A stretch of DNA of 10,209 nucleotides, taken from NCBI GenBank assembly GCA_021793935.1, contig JAJYRV010000048.1, forward strand, positions 1 to 10,209. The letters are read 5' to 3'. The position numbers were made by a program, and so were the translations under genes. This stretch comes from Actinomycetes bacterium (GTDB lineage: Bacteria > Actinomycetota > Actinomycetes > Actinomycetales > Beutenbergiaceae). Shown one piece after another: positions 1-6,775 of the stretch (positions within the stretch are counted from its first letter, which is position 1; every line of letters begins with the position of its first letter). The notes under the pieces are model-generated. The model was not told where the DNA came from. It searched no databases and saw nothing but the letters and a program-made list of their open reading frames with translations.

Positions 1-1
1 G

Positions 2-901
2 ATCTTGTTGAAGATCTCCACGCCGGAAACCTACGGCCGGATCTCCGGGTTCGCCTGGGGAATGGGGTACCTCGGCGGTGTGATCGCCCTTGTCCTCACC
101 CTGTTCGGGTTCGTCTTGGGCGACGGTTTGCTCGGGCTCCCCACCGAGAACGGGGAGAACTTCCGCGGGATCGCCCTGCTCTGCGCGGGCTGGTTCCTCG
201 TCTTCGGTCTTCCGCTGCTCATCCTTGCACCGGCGGACGAACCGCGTGAGGATGACGAGAAGTTCAACCTCGCGATGGCCTACCGGGAGCTGTTCCGCAG
301 GATCGCGCACCTGTGGCGCAACGAGCGGACGCTGCTGCACTTCTTCGCTGCCGCCGCCGTGTACCGCGACGGGCTCTCGGCGGTGTTCGCCCTCGCGGGG
401 GTGCTCGCCGCGAGTGCCTACGGCTTCGATACCGAGCAGACGATCTATTTCGGTCTCGCTGCCAACTTCATCGCCGGGGTGAGCACGTGGCTCGCGGGCC
501 GGGCTGATGACAGGTTCGGGCCCCGGACGGTGATCATCACCTCCCTTTCGGCGATGATCGCGTTCGGGACCGTGATCATTTTCTCCGGCGCACAGCTCAC
601 GTTCTGGATCTGCGGCATGGCGATCGCCGGGCTCGTGGGGCCGGTGCAATCGGCGTCCCGTTCGGCGCTTGCGCACATGTCGACCCCCGAACAGGCCGGC
701 GAGAACTTCGGCCTCTACGCCACGACGGGGCGGGCGATCTCCTTCCTCGCCCCCGGCCTGTACTGGATGTTCGTCGGGCTCACCGATAACCCGCGTACGG
801 GAATCATCGGGATCATGGTCGTGCTCCTGGCCGGGCTACTCATCTTCTTGCCCCTGCGGCTGCCCCAGCGAACCGGACACGCCGCCCGCCCCGTCGGCTG
901 A
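2..901 (+). CDS. MFS transporter, UMF1/Atg22-like family (5' truncated by window edge)
   Basis: This is the C-terminal part of a polytopic membrane transporter. The frame is open from base 2 and has no convincing start; the TTG codons at 5 and 8 lie inside conserved sequence, so the true start is upstream of the window. About 299 residues remain of a family usually around 430-450 long. Hydrophobic segments alternate with short charged loops, including a long cytoplasmic-type loop rich in D/E/R/K (ADEPREDDEKF) at about residues 75-105. The first visible residues (TPETYGRISGFAWGMGYLGG) and a later stretch (GPVQSASRSALAHMSTPEQ, then GENFGLYATTGR) resemble the UMF1 pattern of a G-Q-S-R-S loop followed by a P-E-F-G-L-Y segment. 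UMF1 proteins are MFS members related to yeast Atg22, a vacuolar amino-acid exporter; the bacterial substrates are mostly unknown. The gene converges on hppA with a 54-bp spacer. The family call is fairly secure; the substrate is not predicted. Confidence 0.85.
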   Translation: MLLKISTPETYGRISGFAWGMGYLGGVIALVLTLFGFVLGDGLLGLPTENGENFRGIALLCAGWFLVFGLPLLILAPADEPREDDEKFNLAMAYRELFRRIAHLWRNERTLLHFFAAAAVYRDGLSAVFALAGVLAASAYGFDTEQTIYFGLAANFIAGVSTWLAGRADDRFGPRTVIITSLSAMIAFGTVIIFSGAQLTFWICGMAIAGLVGPVQSASRSALAHMSTPEQAGENFGLYATTGRAISFLAPGLYWMFVGLTDNPRTGIIGIMVVLLAGLLIFLPLRLPQRTGHAARPVG

Positions 902-910
902 ACTGCGCTG

Positions 911-924
911 CCCCAGGGCTGGGG
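911..924. terminator. Possible shared hairpin between converging MFS transporter and hppA genes
   Basis: The 54-bp spacer between the two stop codons contains CCCCAGGGCTGGGG, a perfect 5-bp stem with a 4-base loop, adjacent to a G/C-rich run. No T-tract follows on either strand, so it is not a canonical intrinsic terminator. GC-rich actinobacteria often have hairpins without U-tracts between convergent genes, which is the only support for a termination role. Confidence 0.3.
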
Positions 925-955
925 GCGCGGGGCGCTCTCCTGGGCTGCGAGGAGG

Positions 956-3259
956 TCAGGAGCCCGCGCTGACGTCCTGGAGTTCCACTTCGCCTTCGTT
1001 CTCAATCTCCCCGGCGCGCAGGCGGGACAGGAGGATCGCCCCGGCAGCGATGAGGCCGGCGACGACGGCGATGCCGATCCGCAGCGCGTGGTTGGCGTCT
1101 TCGGGAACACTCATCGCAACCACGGCCGGGGCGATGAGCAGGGCAACGAGGTTCATCACCTTGATGAGCGGGTTGATCGCCGGCCCCGCGGTGTCCTTGA
1201 AGGGGTCACCGACGGTGTCGCCGATGATGACCGCCTCGTGCGCGGAGGAGCCCTTGCCGCCGTAGGCGCCGTCCTCGACGATCTTCTTCGCGTTATCCCA
1301 GGCACCCCCGGAGTTCGCGAGGAACACCGCCATGAGCACCCCCGCGCCGATCGCTCCGCCGAGGAACCCCGCGAGCGGGCCCACCCCGAGGCCGAACCCG
1401 ACGGCGATGGGAGCGAACGCGGCGAGCAGGCCCGGAGTCGCGAGTTCCCGCAGGGAGTCGCGGGTGCAGATGTCGACGACCTTGCCGTACTCCGGCCGCA
1501 CCTCACCGGTCATGATGCCCGGGTATTTCGCGAACTGACGGCGCACCTCGAACACGATCGCCCCAGCGGCCTTGGTCACGGCATCGATGGCGAGCCCGGA
1601 GAACAGGAACACCGTACCGGCGCCGAGGATCACCCCGACCAGGGTGATGGGGGAGATGATCGAGTATTCGAGCATCGATTGGACGATGTCGCTGCTGCCG
1701 GCCTGGTTCGCGATCTTCGCGATTCCGCTCGTGACGGCGTCGGCGTAGGAGCCGAACAGCGCCGTCGCGGCGAGCACGGCGGTAGCGATTGCGATGCCCT
1801 TGGTGATCGCCTTGGTCGTGTTCCCGGCGGCGTCGAGGTCGGTGAGGATCTGGGCGGCCTCCTCGTCCGCATCGCCGCTCATCTCCGCGATTCCTTGCGC
1901 GTTGTCGGAGACCGGGCCGAAGGTGTCCATCGCGACGATGACCCCGACGGTGGTCAGCAGTCCGCAGCCTGCGAGCGCGACGAGGAACAGCGATAACCAC
2001 ACCGAGCCGCCGGCGATGAGGAACACCGCGCACAGCGCGGCCGCGATGACCCCGGCGGTGTACACCGCGGACTCGAACCCGACCCCGATCCCGGCAAGCA
2101 CCACGGTCGCCGCGCCGGTACGGGAGTTCGCCGCGACCGCGCGGGTGGGTTTGGCCTCGGTGTCGGTGAAGTAGCCGGTGAGCCACAGGATGAACCCGGC
2201 GAGGACGACGCCGATGACCACGGCGGCCGCGGCCACGAGCCGGGGATCTCCGCTCACGCCCGCGGCAGCGGCGGCATCCGATCCGGGCGTGAGCGCGTCG
2301 AAGGAGGAGGGGAGGTAGACGTAGGCCGCGACCGCGGCGAGCACCGCCCCGATGAGGGCGGAGGTGTAGAAGCCGCGGTAGATCGCCTTGAGCCCGTTTT
2401 CGTTTCCTTTCACGCGGGTGATCACTACCCCGAGGATCGCGACGAGCGCACCGATCGCGGTGACGATGAGGGGGAATACCAGCCCTTCCTCGCCCATCGT
2501 GGCCCGACCGAGAATGAGCGCGGCGACGAGCATGACCGCGTACGACTCGAATAGGTCCGCGGCCATCCCCGCGCAGTCACCGACGTTGTCGCCGACGTTG
2601 TCCGCGATCGTGGCGGCGTTACGCGGGTCATCCTCGGGGATGTTCTGCTCCACCTTGCCCACGAGGTCGGCGCCGACGTCGGCAGCTTTGGTGAAGATCC
2701 CACCCCCCACGCGCATGAACATCGCCAGGAGCGCGGCACCGAACCCGAATCCTTCGAGCACGACCGGGGCGCTGGCTTGGAAGATGAGCACGACGCCCGC
2801 GGCGCCGAGGAGTCCCAGCCCGACGACGCTCATCCCCACCACTCCGCCGGTGCGGAAGGCGATCCGTGCCCCTTCGGAGTGGCCGTTGGCTTGCGTCGCC
2901 GCGGCGGCTACGCGCAGGTTCGCGCGGGTAGCGAGCCACATGCCGAGGTACCCGATAGCCGCGGAAAAGCCCGCACCTAAGAGAAAGGCGACGGCGCGGC
3001 CCGCCTTCACGCTCCCGTCATCGGCGGGGAGTAGGAACATCAGCGCGAACACAACGACGGCGAAGATTCCCAGGGTGCGGAACTGCCGGTTGAGGTACGC
3101 CGAGGCCCCTTCTTGGATCGCTGTGGCGATGTCTTTCATGCTGGCTGTGCCCTCGCCGGCGGCGAGCACTTGCTTACGAAGCGCGACCGCGATGACGAGG
3201 GCGATGACCGCAATAATCCCGATCACTGAGACAATGATCAGGCTCGAGGTTTCGAGCAT
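956..3259 (-). CDS. hppA: K+-independent, H+-translocating membrane pyrophosphatase
   Basis: A multi-spanning (about 16 TM) membrane pump that hydrolyses cytoplasmic pyrophosphate to two phosphates and moves H+ out across the membrane. It both removes biosynthetic PPi and recovers its energy. The 767-residue length fits bacterial enzymes of this family. Visible hallmarks are GGGIFTKAADVGADLVGKVE at 185-204, DDPRNAATIADNVGDNVGD at 210-228 (Mg-PPi-binding Asp residues), DTFGPVSDNAQGIAEM at 445-460, and a C-terminal SGGAWDNAKK (650-659) with GDTVGDPFKDTAGPAINP (680-697). In GNTTKAIT (479-486) the residue pair is K483 and T486. Family knowledge is that Lys at the first position marks K+-independent enzymes, whereas K+-dependent ones have Ala. 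The ATG at 3259 is preceded by AAGGAGG at a 10-base spacing, which settles the start. The neighbours give no operon partner: it converges on the transporter and diverges from the helicase. The identification is very secure; H+ rather than Na+ pumping is inferred from the subfamily. Confidence 0.97.
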   Translation of the reverse strand: MLETSSLIIVSVIGIIAVIALVIAVALRKQVLAAGEGTASMKDIATAIQEGASAYLNRQFRTLGIFAVVVFALMFLLPADDGSVKAGRAVAFLLGAGFSAAIGYLGMWLATRANLRVAAAATQANGHSEGARIAFRTGGVVGMSVVGLGLLGAAGVVLIFQASAPVVLEGFGFGAALLAMFMRVGGGIFTKAADVGADLVGKVEQNIPEDDPRNAATIADNVGDNVGDCAGMAADLFESYAVMLVAALILGRATMGEEGLVFPLIVTAIGALVAILGVVITRVKGNENGLKAIYRGFYTSALIGAVLAAVAAYVYLPSSFDALTPGSDAAAAAGVSGDPRLVAAAAVVIGVVLAGFILWLTGYFTDTEAKPTRAVAANSRTGAATVVLAGIGVGFESAVYTAGVIAAALCAVFLIAGGSVWLSLFLVALAGCGLLTTVGVIVAMDTFGPVSDNAQGIAEMSGDADEEAAQILTDLDAAGNTTKAITKGIAIATAVLAATALFGSYADAVTSGIAKIANQAGSSDIVQSMLEYSIISPITLVGVILGAGTVFLFSGLAIDAVTKAAGAIVFEVRRQFAKYPGIMTGEVRPEYGKVVDICTRDSLRELATPGLLAAFAPIAVGFGLGVGPLAGFLGGAIGAGVLMAVFLANSGGAWDNAKKIVEDGAYGGKGSSAHEAVIIGDTVGDPFKDTAGPAINPLIKVMNLVALLIAPAVVAMSVPEDANHALRIGIAVVAGLIAAGAILLSRLRAGEIENEGEVELQDVSAGS
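3242..3257 (-). promoter_or_regulatory. Inverted repeat at the hppA start codon
   Basis: The first codons of hppA form a perfect 6-bp inverted repeat, GCTCGA-AACC-TCGAGC on the coding strand, with a 4-base loop. It begins at the G of the ATG and continues through codon 6. In mRNA this would be a stable hairpin touching the start codon, 12 bases downstream of the Shine-Dalgarno. The repeat is seen directly; any effect on translation is inference, since codon choice alone could produce it. Confidence 0.4.
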
Positions 3260-3269
3260 GGTCTGTAGT

Positions 3270-3276
3270 CCTCCTT
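3270..3276 (-). promoter_or_regulatory. Ribosome binding site of hppA
   Basis: The coding strand reads AAGGAGG, ten bases before the ATG at 3259. It is a near-perfect Shine-Dalgarno sequence, slightly farther from the start than the usual 5-9 bases, and it fixes the hppA start. Confidence 0.8.
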
Positions 3277-3289
3277 GACGTCTTCTCCA

Positions 3290-3306
3290 CCCACTTTCAT
3301 AGTGGG
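3290..3306 (-). promoter_or_regulatory. Hairpin in the hppA leader
   Basis: A perfect 6-bp inverted repeat with a 5-base loop (CCCACT-ATGAA-AGTGGG on the hppA strand) lies 13 bases upstream of the hppA Shine-Dalgarno sequence. A TANNNT-type -10 candidate, TAGACT, lies just upstream at 3319-3324 on the same strand without a clear -35. If that promoter is real the hairpin falls inside the 5' UTR; otherwise it could be an operator-like site. The function is unknown. Confidence 0.35.
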
Positions 3307-3362
3307 GCCCAATCGCCGAGTCTATCCGCGTTTTTCTCCGGCAGGGGGAAGATCACACCGGC

Positions 3363-5825
3363 GTGGGCGCGACGTTGAGTAACAATATTGGTGTGTCTCA
3401 CCCCCTTCTCACTCGCCTCGTCGAGGCGGCCGCCGGGTACGCTCCCCGCCACGGCGCGCTCGTGCACACCGAGGTCCTGCCGAGCCAGCCGGGGATCCAA
3501 GATCCGTGGCCGCAGTGGGTGGATCCGAAGGTGATCGCCGGGTTCGGTGCGGCACGCGCGGTGCGGCGCCCGTGGCGCCATCAGGTGCAGGCGTGGGAGG
3601 TGCTCGAATCCGGTCGGCACCTGGCGCTCGCGACCGCGACCGGGTCGGGGAAGTCCCTCATCGCCTGGGCACCGGCATTGACGGCGATCCGCACCCCCGT
3701 CTCCGGGAGGATCTCGGAGGTGTCCCGCCCGGCGACGGCGCTGTACCTGAGCCCGACCAAAGCGCTCGCGAACGATCAGGCGGAAAAGCTCCAGGAGGTG
3801 CTGCGGGCCGGGGAGATTCGCGACGTCCAGGTGAGCGTCGTCGACGGCGATGCGACCCCGACCGAACGCAACTGGGCGCGCGAACGGGCCGACGTCGTCT
3901 TCACCAACCCCGACTTTCTGCACTATTCGCTGTTGCCCCGAGCCCAGCGGTGGCAGCGGCTCCTGCGGGGGCTGCGCTACGTCTTCGTGGACGAGCTGCA
4001 TTCCTACCGGGGAATGGTCGGGGCGCACGTGTCGCTGGTGCTGCGCCGGCTGCTGCGCCTCGCCCGCAAGAGCGGCGCCGCCCCGCAGGTCATCGTGGCG
4101 TCGGCGACGGCGACGACGCCCGGGCCCACCGTCGCGACCTTCCTCGGCGCGGACCCCTCGGCCGTTGGGGTCGTGGCGGCCTCTACCGCGCCGCAGGGCG
4201 AGCGCACCGTCGCGCTGTGGAATCCGCCGTCGGCGCAGGACTCGGAGCAGCACGGCGGCGCTTCGTTCCGCGAGGGCGCGGCGATCGCCCGCGCGGGCGG
4301 CGAGGACGGGCCCCCGAGAGAGGAGCGGGCGAAGAAGTCGGCTCTTGCCGAAGCGGCGGATCTGCTCACCACGCTCGTTGACGCCGGTTCTGCCACGCTG
4401 GTGTTCACCCGAGCCCGAGCGGGCGCAGAAGCGATCGCGGAGATGGTGCGCGATCGCGTGCCACGGCAACTGCGCCCGCGGATCGCTGCGTACCGCGGCG
4501 GATACCTACCTGAGGAGCGGCGCAGAATTGAACGCGCGCTGCACGATCGCGACCTGCTCGGGGTGGCGACGACGAGCGCGCTGGAGATGGGGATCGACAT
4601 CTCCGGTCTGGACGCCGTGCTCGTGACGGGATGGCCCGGCACCCGGGCCTCCTTCTGGCAGCAGGTGGGGCGGACGGGCCGGGCGGGTACCGACGGCCTC
4701 GCGGTGCTCATCGCATCGGAAGATCCGCTGGACCACTACCTTCTGCACCACCCCGAGCACGTGTTCTCCACGCCGGTGGAGGCGACCGTGTTCGACCCCA
4801 CGAACCCGAATGTACTCGCCCCGCACCTGTGCGCGGCCGCGGCGGAATCTCCGCTGACCGCCGAGGATCTGGAGGCCTTCGGCCTCTGCGATACCGCACT
4901 GGTGGAGGAGCTCGGTGCCCGGGGGTTGCTGCGCCGCCGCAACCACGCTTGGTACTGGAACTACGATCGGCGAGAAGACCCCGCCACCCTGACCGACCTG
5001 CGCGGCGGCAGCGGGCAACCCGTCGCAGTGGTCGAACACAGCACCGGGCGGGTGATCGGAACGGTCGACGCCGACCGCGCGGACGCAACCGTGCACCCGG
5101 GGGCGATCTATCTGCACCAGGGCCGCACCTACGACGTTTTTGACCTCGAAGACGACGTCGCCGTCGTCGAAGAGACGAGCGAACCGTTCCGGACCCGCGC
5201 CTTCACCCGGAACCGGGTGGAGATCCTCTCCGTGGCGGAGTCCTTCGCCGCCGGGGAGGTGACGTGGAATTACGGTCAGGTGGAGGTGCGTTCGCAGGTC
5301 GTCGGGTTTCAGAAGCGCCGGACCCCTTCGCTGGAAGTCGTGGGTACGTACGGGTTGGACATGCCCGAGCGCATGCTGCGCACCTCCAGCGTGTGGTGGA
5401 CGTTGCCGGCCGACGTGCTCGGCGCGAACGGGGTCGCGGAGTCAGCGATCCCCGGGGCGTTGCATGCGGCCGAACACGCGCTCATCGCCCTCCTGGGCCT
5501 CGTCGCTACCTGCGACCGGTGGGACCTGGGCGGGCTATCCACGGCGATCCATGAATCCACGCTCTCCCCGACGGTGTTCGTGCACGATGCCTTCCCGGGC
5601 GGATCCGGGTTCGCCCGGCGAGGCTTTGATGCCGCGCCCACCTGGGTCGAGGCGACGCGTGCCGCCGTGCAGGAGTGCCCGTGCGAGTCCGGGTGCCCGC
5701 GGTGCATTCAGTCACCCAAGTGCGGAAACGGCAATAACCCCCTCGACAAGGAGGGCGCCCTGCGCGTGTTGGAGCTCCTCTCGGCGTCCTTCACCACTGC
5801 GGGCCGGCCCGCGAAACTACCCTGA
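3363..5825 (+). CDS. DEAD/DEAH-type superfamily 2 helicase with C-terminal DUF1998 zinc-binding domain (helicase/secretion neighbourhood type)
   Basis: A cytoplasmic ATP-dependent nucleic-acid helicase of 820 residues. Domain 1 has RHQVQAWE (72-79), Walker A ATATGSGKS (90-98), LSPTKALANDQ (129-139), TNPDFLH (181-187), the motif II box DELH (210-213) and SATA (247-250). A low-complexity linker spans about 288-328. Domain 2 has LVFTRAR (346-352), SALEMGIDISGLD (405-417) and QQVGRTGRAG (433-442). The C-terminal DUF1998 region has HAAEHAL (701-707), DAFPGGSGF (742-750) and a cysteine cluster CPCESGCPRC (772-781) plus C787, the probable Zn or Fe-S site. Related proteins are B. subtilis MrfA/YprA (mitomycin-damage repair) and mycobacterial SftH/Rv3649-like 3'-5' helicases; a DNA-repair role here is inferred from those. 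The start is uncertain. GTG 3363 has only a distant AGGGGGA (13 bases); in-frame GTG 3393 follows TAACAAT by 6 bases and could be a leaderless start. The 3' end overlaps the convergent tad gene by 35 bp. Confidence 0.93.
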   Translation: MGATLSNNIGVSHPLLTRLVEAAAGYAPRHGALVHTEVLPSQPGIQDPWPQWVDPKVIAGFGAARAVRRPWRHQVQAWEVLESGRHLALATATGSGKSLIAWAPALTAIRTPVSGRISEVSRPATALYLSPTKALANDQAEKLQEVLRAGEIRDVQVSVVDGDATPTERNWARERADVVFTNPDFLHYSLLPRAQRWQRLLRGLRYVFVDELHSYRGMVGAHVSLVLRRLLRLARKSGAAPQVIVASATATTPGPTVATFLGADPSAVGVVAASTAPQGERTVALWNPPSAQDSEQHGGASFREGAAIARAGGEDGPPREERAKKSALAEAADLLTTLVDAGSATLVFTRARAGAEAIAEMVRDRVPRQLRPRIAAYRGGYLPEERRRIERALHDRDLLGVATTSALEMGIDISGLDAVLVTGWPGTRASFWQQVGRTGRAGTDGLAVLIASEDPLDHYLLHHPEHVFSTPVEATVFDPTNPNVLAPHLCAAAAESPLTAEDLEAFGLCDTALVEELGARGLLRRRNHAWYWNYDRREDPATLTDLRGGSGQPVAVVEHSTGRVIGTVDADRADATVHPGAIYLHQGRTYDVFDLEDDVAVVEETSEPFRTRAFTRNRVEILSVAESFAAGEVTWNYGQVEVRSQVVGFQKRRTPSLEVVGTYGLDMPERMLRTSSVWWTLPADVLGANGVAESAIPGALHAAEHALIALLGLVATCDRWDLGGLSTAIHESTLSPTVFVHDAFPGGSGFARRGFDAAPTWVEATRAAVQECPCESGCPRCIQSPKCGNGNNPLDKEGALRVLELLSASFTTAGRPAKLP
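3380..3386 (+). promoter_or_regulatory. Candidate -10 element for the helicase gene
   Basis: TAACAAT stands out in an otherwise G/C-rich stretch and ends 6 bases before the in-frame GTG at 3393. That is the geometry of leaderless actinobacterial genes, where transcription begins at the start codon. No convincing -35 is seen. If real, the first ten residues of the longer helicase model (from GTG 3363) are not translated. Confidence 0.3.
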
Positions 5826-6123
5826 TTTCGAACAGCCCCGCCCGGCGCACCTCGACCTGCGCGTACCCCGCGCGCACCTCGCACCGCGCGAGCTCCAGGC
5901 CCCGGCCGGGATTGTGCGCGAGGACTTGCGGGGCCGCCGTGCACGTGCCCACCTGCGCTGCGGCGAGAGCGCTGATGTCTGCGACCCCTTGCGCGTAACT
6001 CTTCGCGGTGAGTTCTCCGGCCGCGACCGCGAGCGCCGCCCCGATCGCGAGGAGCGCCCCGATCAGCGCCAGGGCGATCACGGTGCCGCTGCCCCGCTCC
6101 CCCTCGCTCGGGTCTCCTTTCAT
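5791..6123 (-). CDS. TadE/G-like small membrane protein of the helicase/secretion neighbourhood (Rv3654c-like)
   Basis: A 110-residue protein, last in the tad operon. After a short charged N-terminus (MKGDPSEGERGSG) one hydrophobic segment runs from about 14 to 36. It is followed by AQGVADISALAAAQ (44-57), the TadG-type pattern seen just after the membrane anchor, and then a small extracytoplasmic domain with two cysteines (C61 and C81) that could pair. Unlike its two upstream neighbours it has no Glu at +5 after a Gly in the N-terminus, so prepilin-type processing is doubtful. The ATG at 6123 overlaps the upstream TadE stop (ATGA) and has GAGGGGG just before it. The frame stays open farther upstream, but only within the TadE gene. 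The 3' end runs 35 bp into the helicase gene on the opposite strand. It is probably a minor pilus or secretion component; the exact role is unknown. Confidence 0.85.
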   Translation of the reverse strand: MKGDPSEGERGSGTVIALALIGALLAIGAALAVAAGELTAKSYAQGVADISALAAAQVGTCTAAPQVLAHNPGRGLELARCEVRAGYAQVEVRRAGLFEIRVVSRAGPQW

Positions 6124-6524
6124 CCCGCCCCCTCGAGCCGATTGCCCCGGGTGCTCGCGTCCTCCAGCGGCGCGCGCATCTGGGCGGAGACCCGGATGGG
6201 AAAACCGCTGACGAGGATCGACTTCTCGACCCGAACGGCCGCCCACCGTCCGTCGATACTCACGCTCACCGCCGCGCCTTCCCCCGCAACAGCCTGCGCC
6301 GCTTGCCGTGCCTCCTCCGTGGAGGCGTGCAGCATCGCTTCGCGAGCCCCGGCGCGGGCGGCCTCTTGGCATTCGATGTAGGTGGTGCCCGCCAGGAGAA
6401 CCCCGAGCACGAGAAGGACGGTGGCAACGACGGCGGGCAGTCCCACAGCGAACTCAGCGGTGACCGTGCCGGCCTCACCGCCCGCAGTTTCACCGCGCGA
6501 ACCGCCCGCCGTCACCACGCTCAC
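6120..6524 (-). CDS. TadE-like pseudopilin
   Basis: A 134-residue single-pass protein resembling TadE, a minor pseudopilin of Tad/Flp systems. The N-terminus shows a prepilin-type site, EAG|TVTAEF, with cleavage expected after G19, Glu24 at +5 and Phe at +6. A hydrophobic helix follows (about 26-47), leading to TTYIECQEAARAGAREA (47-63), the usual TadE juxtamembrane pattern, and a short extracytoplasmic domain with beta-like alternation (84-117). The start is GTG at 6524, overlapping the stop of the pilin gene as GTGA. No Shine-Dalgarno is evident upstream, so translation probably depends on coupling to the pilin gene. Its own stop overlaps the next ATG as ATGA. It corresponds by position and type to Rv3655c. 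The family call is good; its precise place in the pilus or secretion fibre is unknown. Confidence 0.87.
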   Translation of the reverse strand: MSVVTAGGSRGETAGGEAGTVTAEFAVGLPAVVATVLLVLGVLLAGTTYIECQEAARAGAREAMLHASTEEARQAAQAVAGEGAAVSVSIDGRWAAVRVEKSILVSGFPIRVSAQMRAPLEDASTRGNRLEGAG

Positions 6525-6721
6525 CCAACCGTTAGGGCTTGATTGATGATGTTCACGAGGAAGCCGCGGACTTGGTCCGACCTCAAGATCACGTACAACA
6601 ACCCAGCAAACCCGGCGGCAGCAAGGGTGGCGATCGCGTATTCAGCCGTCGCCATCCCCGCCTCTGCCGTCTGTCTGACAAGCGCGAGCCGCGCGCGTAG
6701 CGCGGCGATTCGTCTGTTCAC
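6521..6721 (-). CDS. DUF4244 Flp-pilin-like prepilin (Rv3656c-like)
   Basis: A 66-residue peptide, the probable structural pilin of the locus. A basic leader (MNRRIAALRARLALVRQTAEAG) ends at G22. It is followed by MATAEYAI, matching the Flp prepilin rule G|xxxxEY with Glu27 at +5 and Tyr28 at +6 after cleavage. A hydrophobic helix (about 29-46) and a short polar tail complete a mature form of 44 residues, typical of Flp-class pilins. The start is GTG at 6721, preceded at a 6-base spacing by GGAGAG. It begins the second, three-gene block of the operon after a 127-bp gap, and its stop overlaps the TadE-like start (GTGA). Processing would need a TadV/CpaA-type prepilin peptidase, which is not in this window. 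A secreted, non-polymerising product remains possible. Confidence 0.88.
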   Translation of the reverse strand: MNRRIAALRARLALVRQTAEAGMATAEYAIATLAAAGFAGLLYVILRSDQVRGFLVNIINQALTVG

Positions 6722-6727
6722 CGTTGA

Positions 6728-6733
6728 CTCTCC
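6728..6733 (-). promoter_or_regulatory. Ribosome binding site of the DUF4244 pilin gene
   Basis: GGAGAG on the coding strand lies six bases before the GTG at 6721 and supports that unusual start. An independent Shine-Dalgarno here, unlike the uncoupled-looking GTG of the next gene, suggests that ribosomes load afresh at the pilin gene. Confidence 0.6.
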
Positions 6734-6758
6734 AATTCGTAACTAACCGTCATTGACG

Positions 6759-6775
6759 GGTGGGGATTTCCCACC
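6759..6775 (-). promoter_or_regulatory. Perfect hairpin upstream of the pilin gene
   Basis: The operon strand reads GGTGGG-AAATC-CCCACC, a perfect 6-bp stem with a 5-base loop. It lies 37 bases upstream of the pilin start and 73 bases past the TadC-like stop. No T-tract follows, so it is a poor intrinsic terminator. It could be a partial terminator, an RNA-stability element that protects a processed pilin mRNA, or an operator. These alternatives cannot be told apart from sequence alone. Confidence 0.45.

Noticed and set aside
1088..1996. 302-codon plus-strand frame antisense to hppA, rich in G, E, R, D and H
   Set aside because: It lies entirely within the unmistakable hppA coding region on the other strand, has no domain pattern, and its composition is what the mirror of a GC-rich gene yields.
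2388..3278. 296-codon plus-strand frame antisense to the 5' part of hppA
   Set aside because: Ala/Pro/Ser/Thr/Arg-rich with no motifs; it is a shadow of hppA and covers its ribosome binding site.
3260..3300. Upstream ATG at 3300 opening a 20-codon frame overlapping the hppA start
   Set aside because: It has no Shine-Dalgarno and sits in a hairpin loop, and nothing else supports translation; kept only as a note in the leader finding.
3297..4469. 390-codon minus-strand frame antisense to the helicase
   Set aside because: Arg/Gly-rich low-complexity translation lying over the helicase motifs, with no credible start site or family pattern.
6124..6372. N-terminal extension of the TadE/G-like frame
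   Set aside because: Arg/Gly-rich sequence within the TadE-like gene; the coupled ATG at 6123 directly precedes the membrane anchor.
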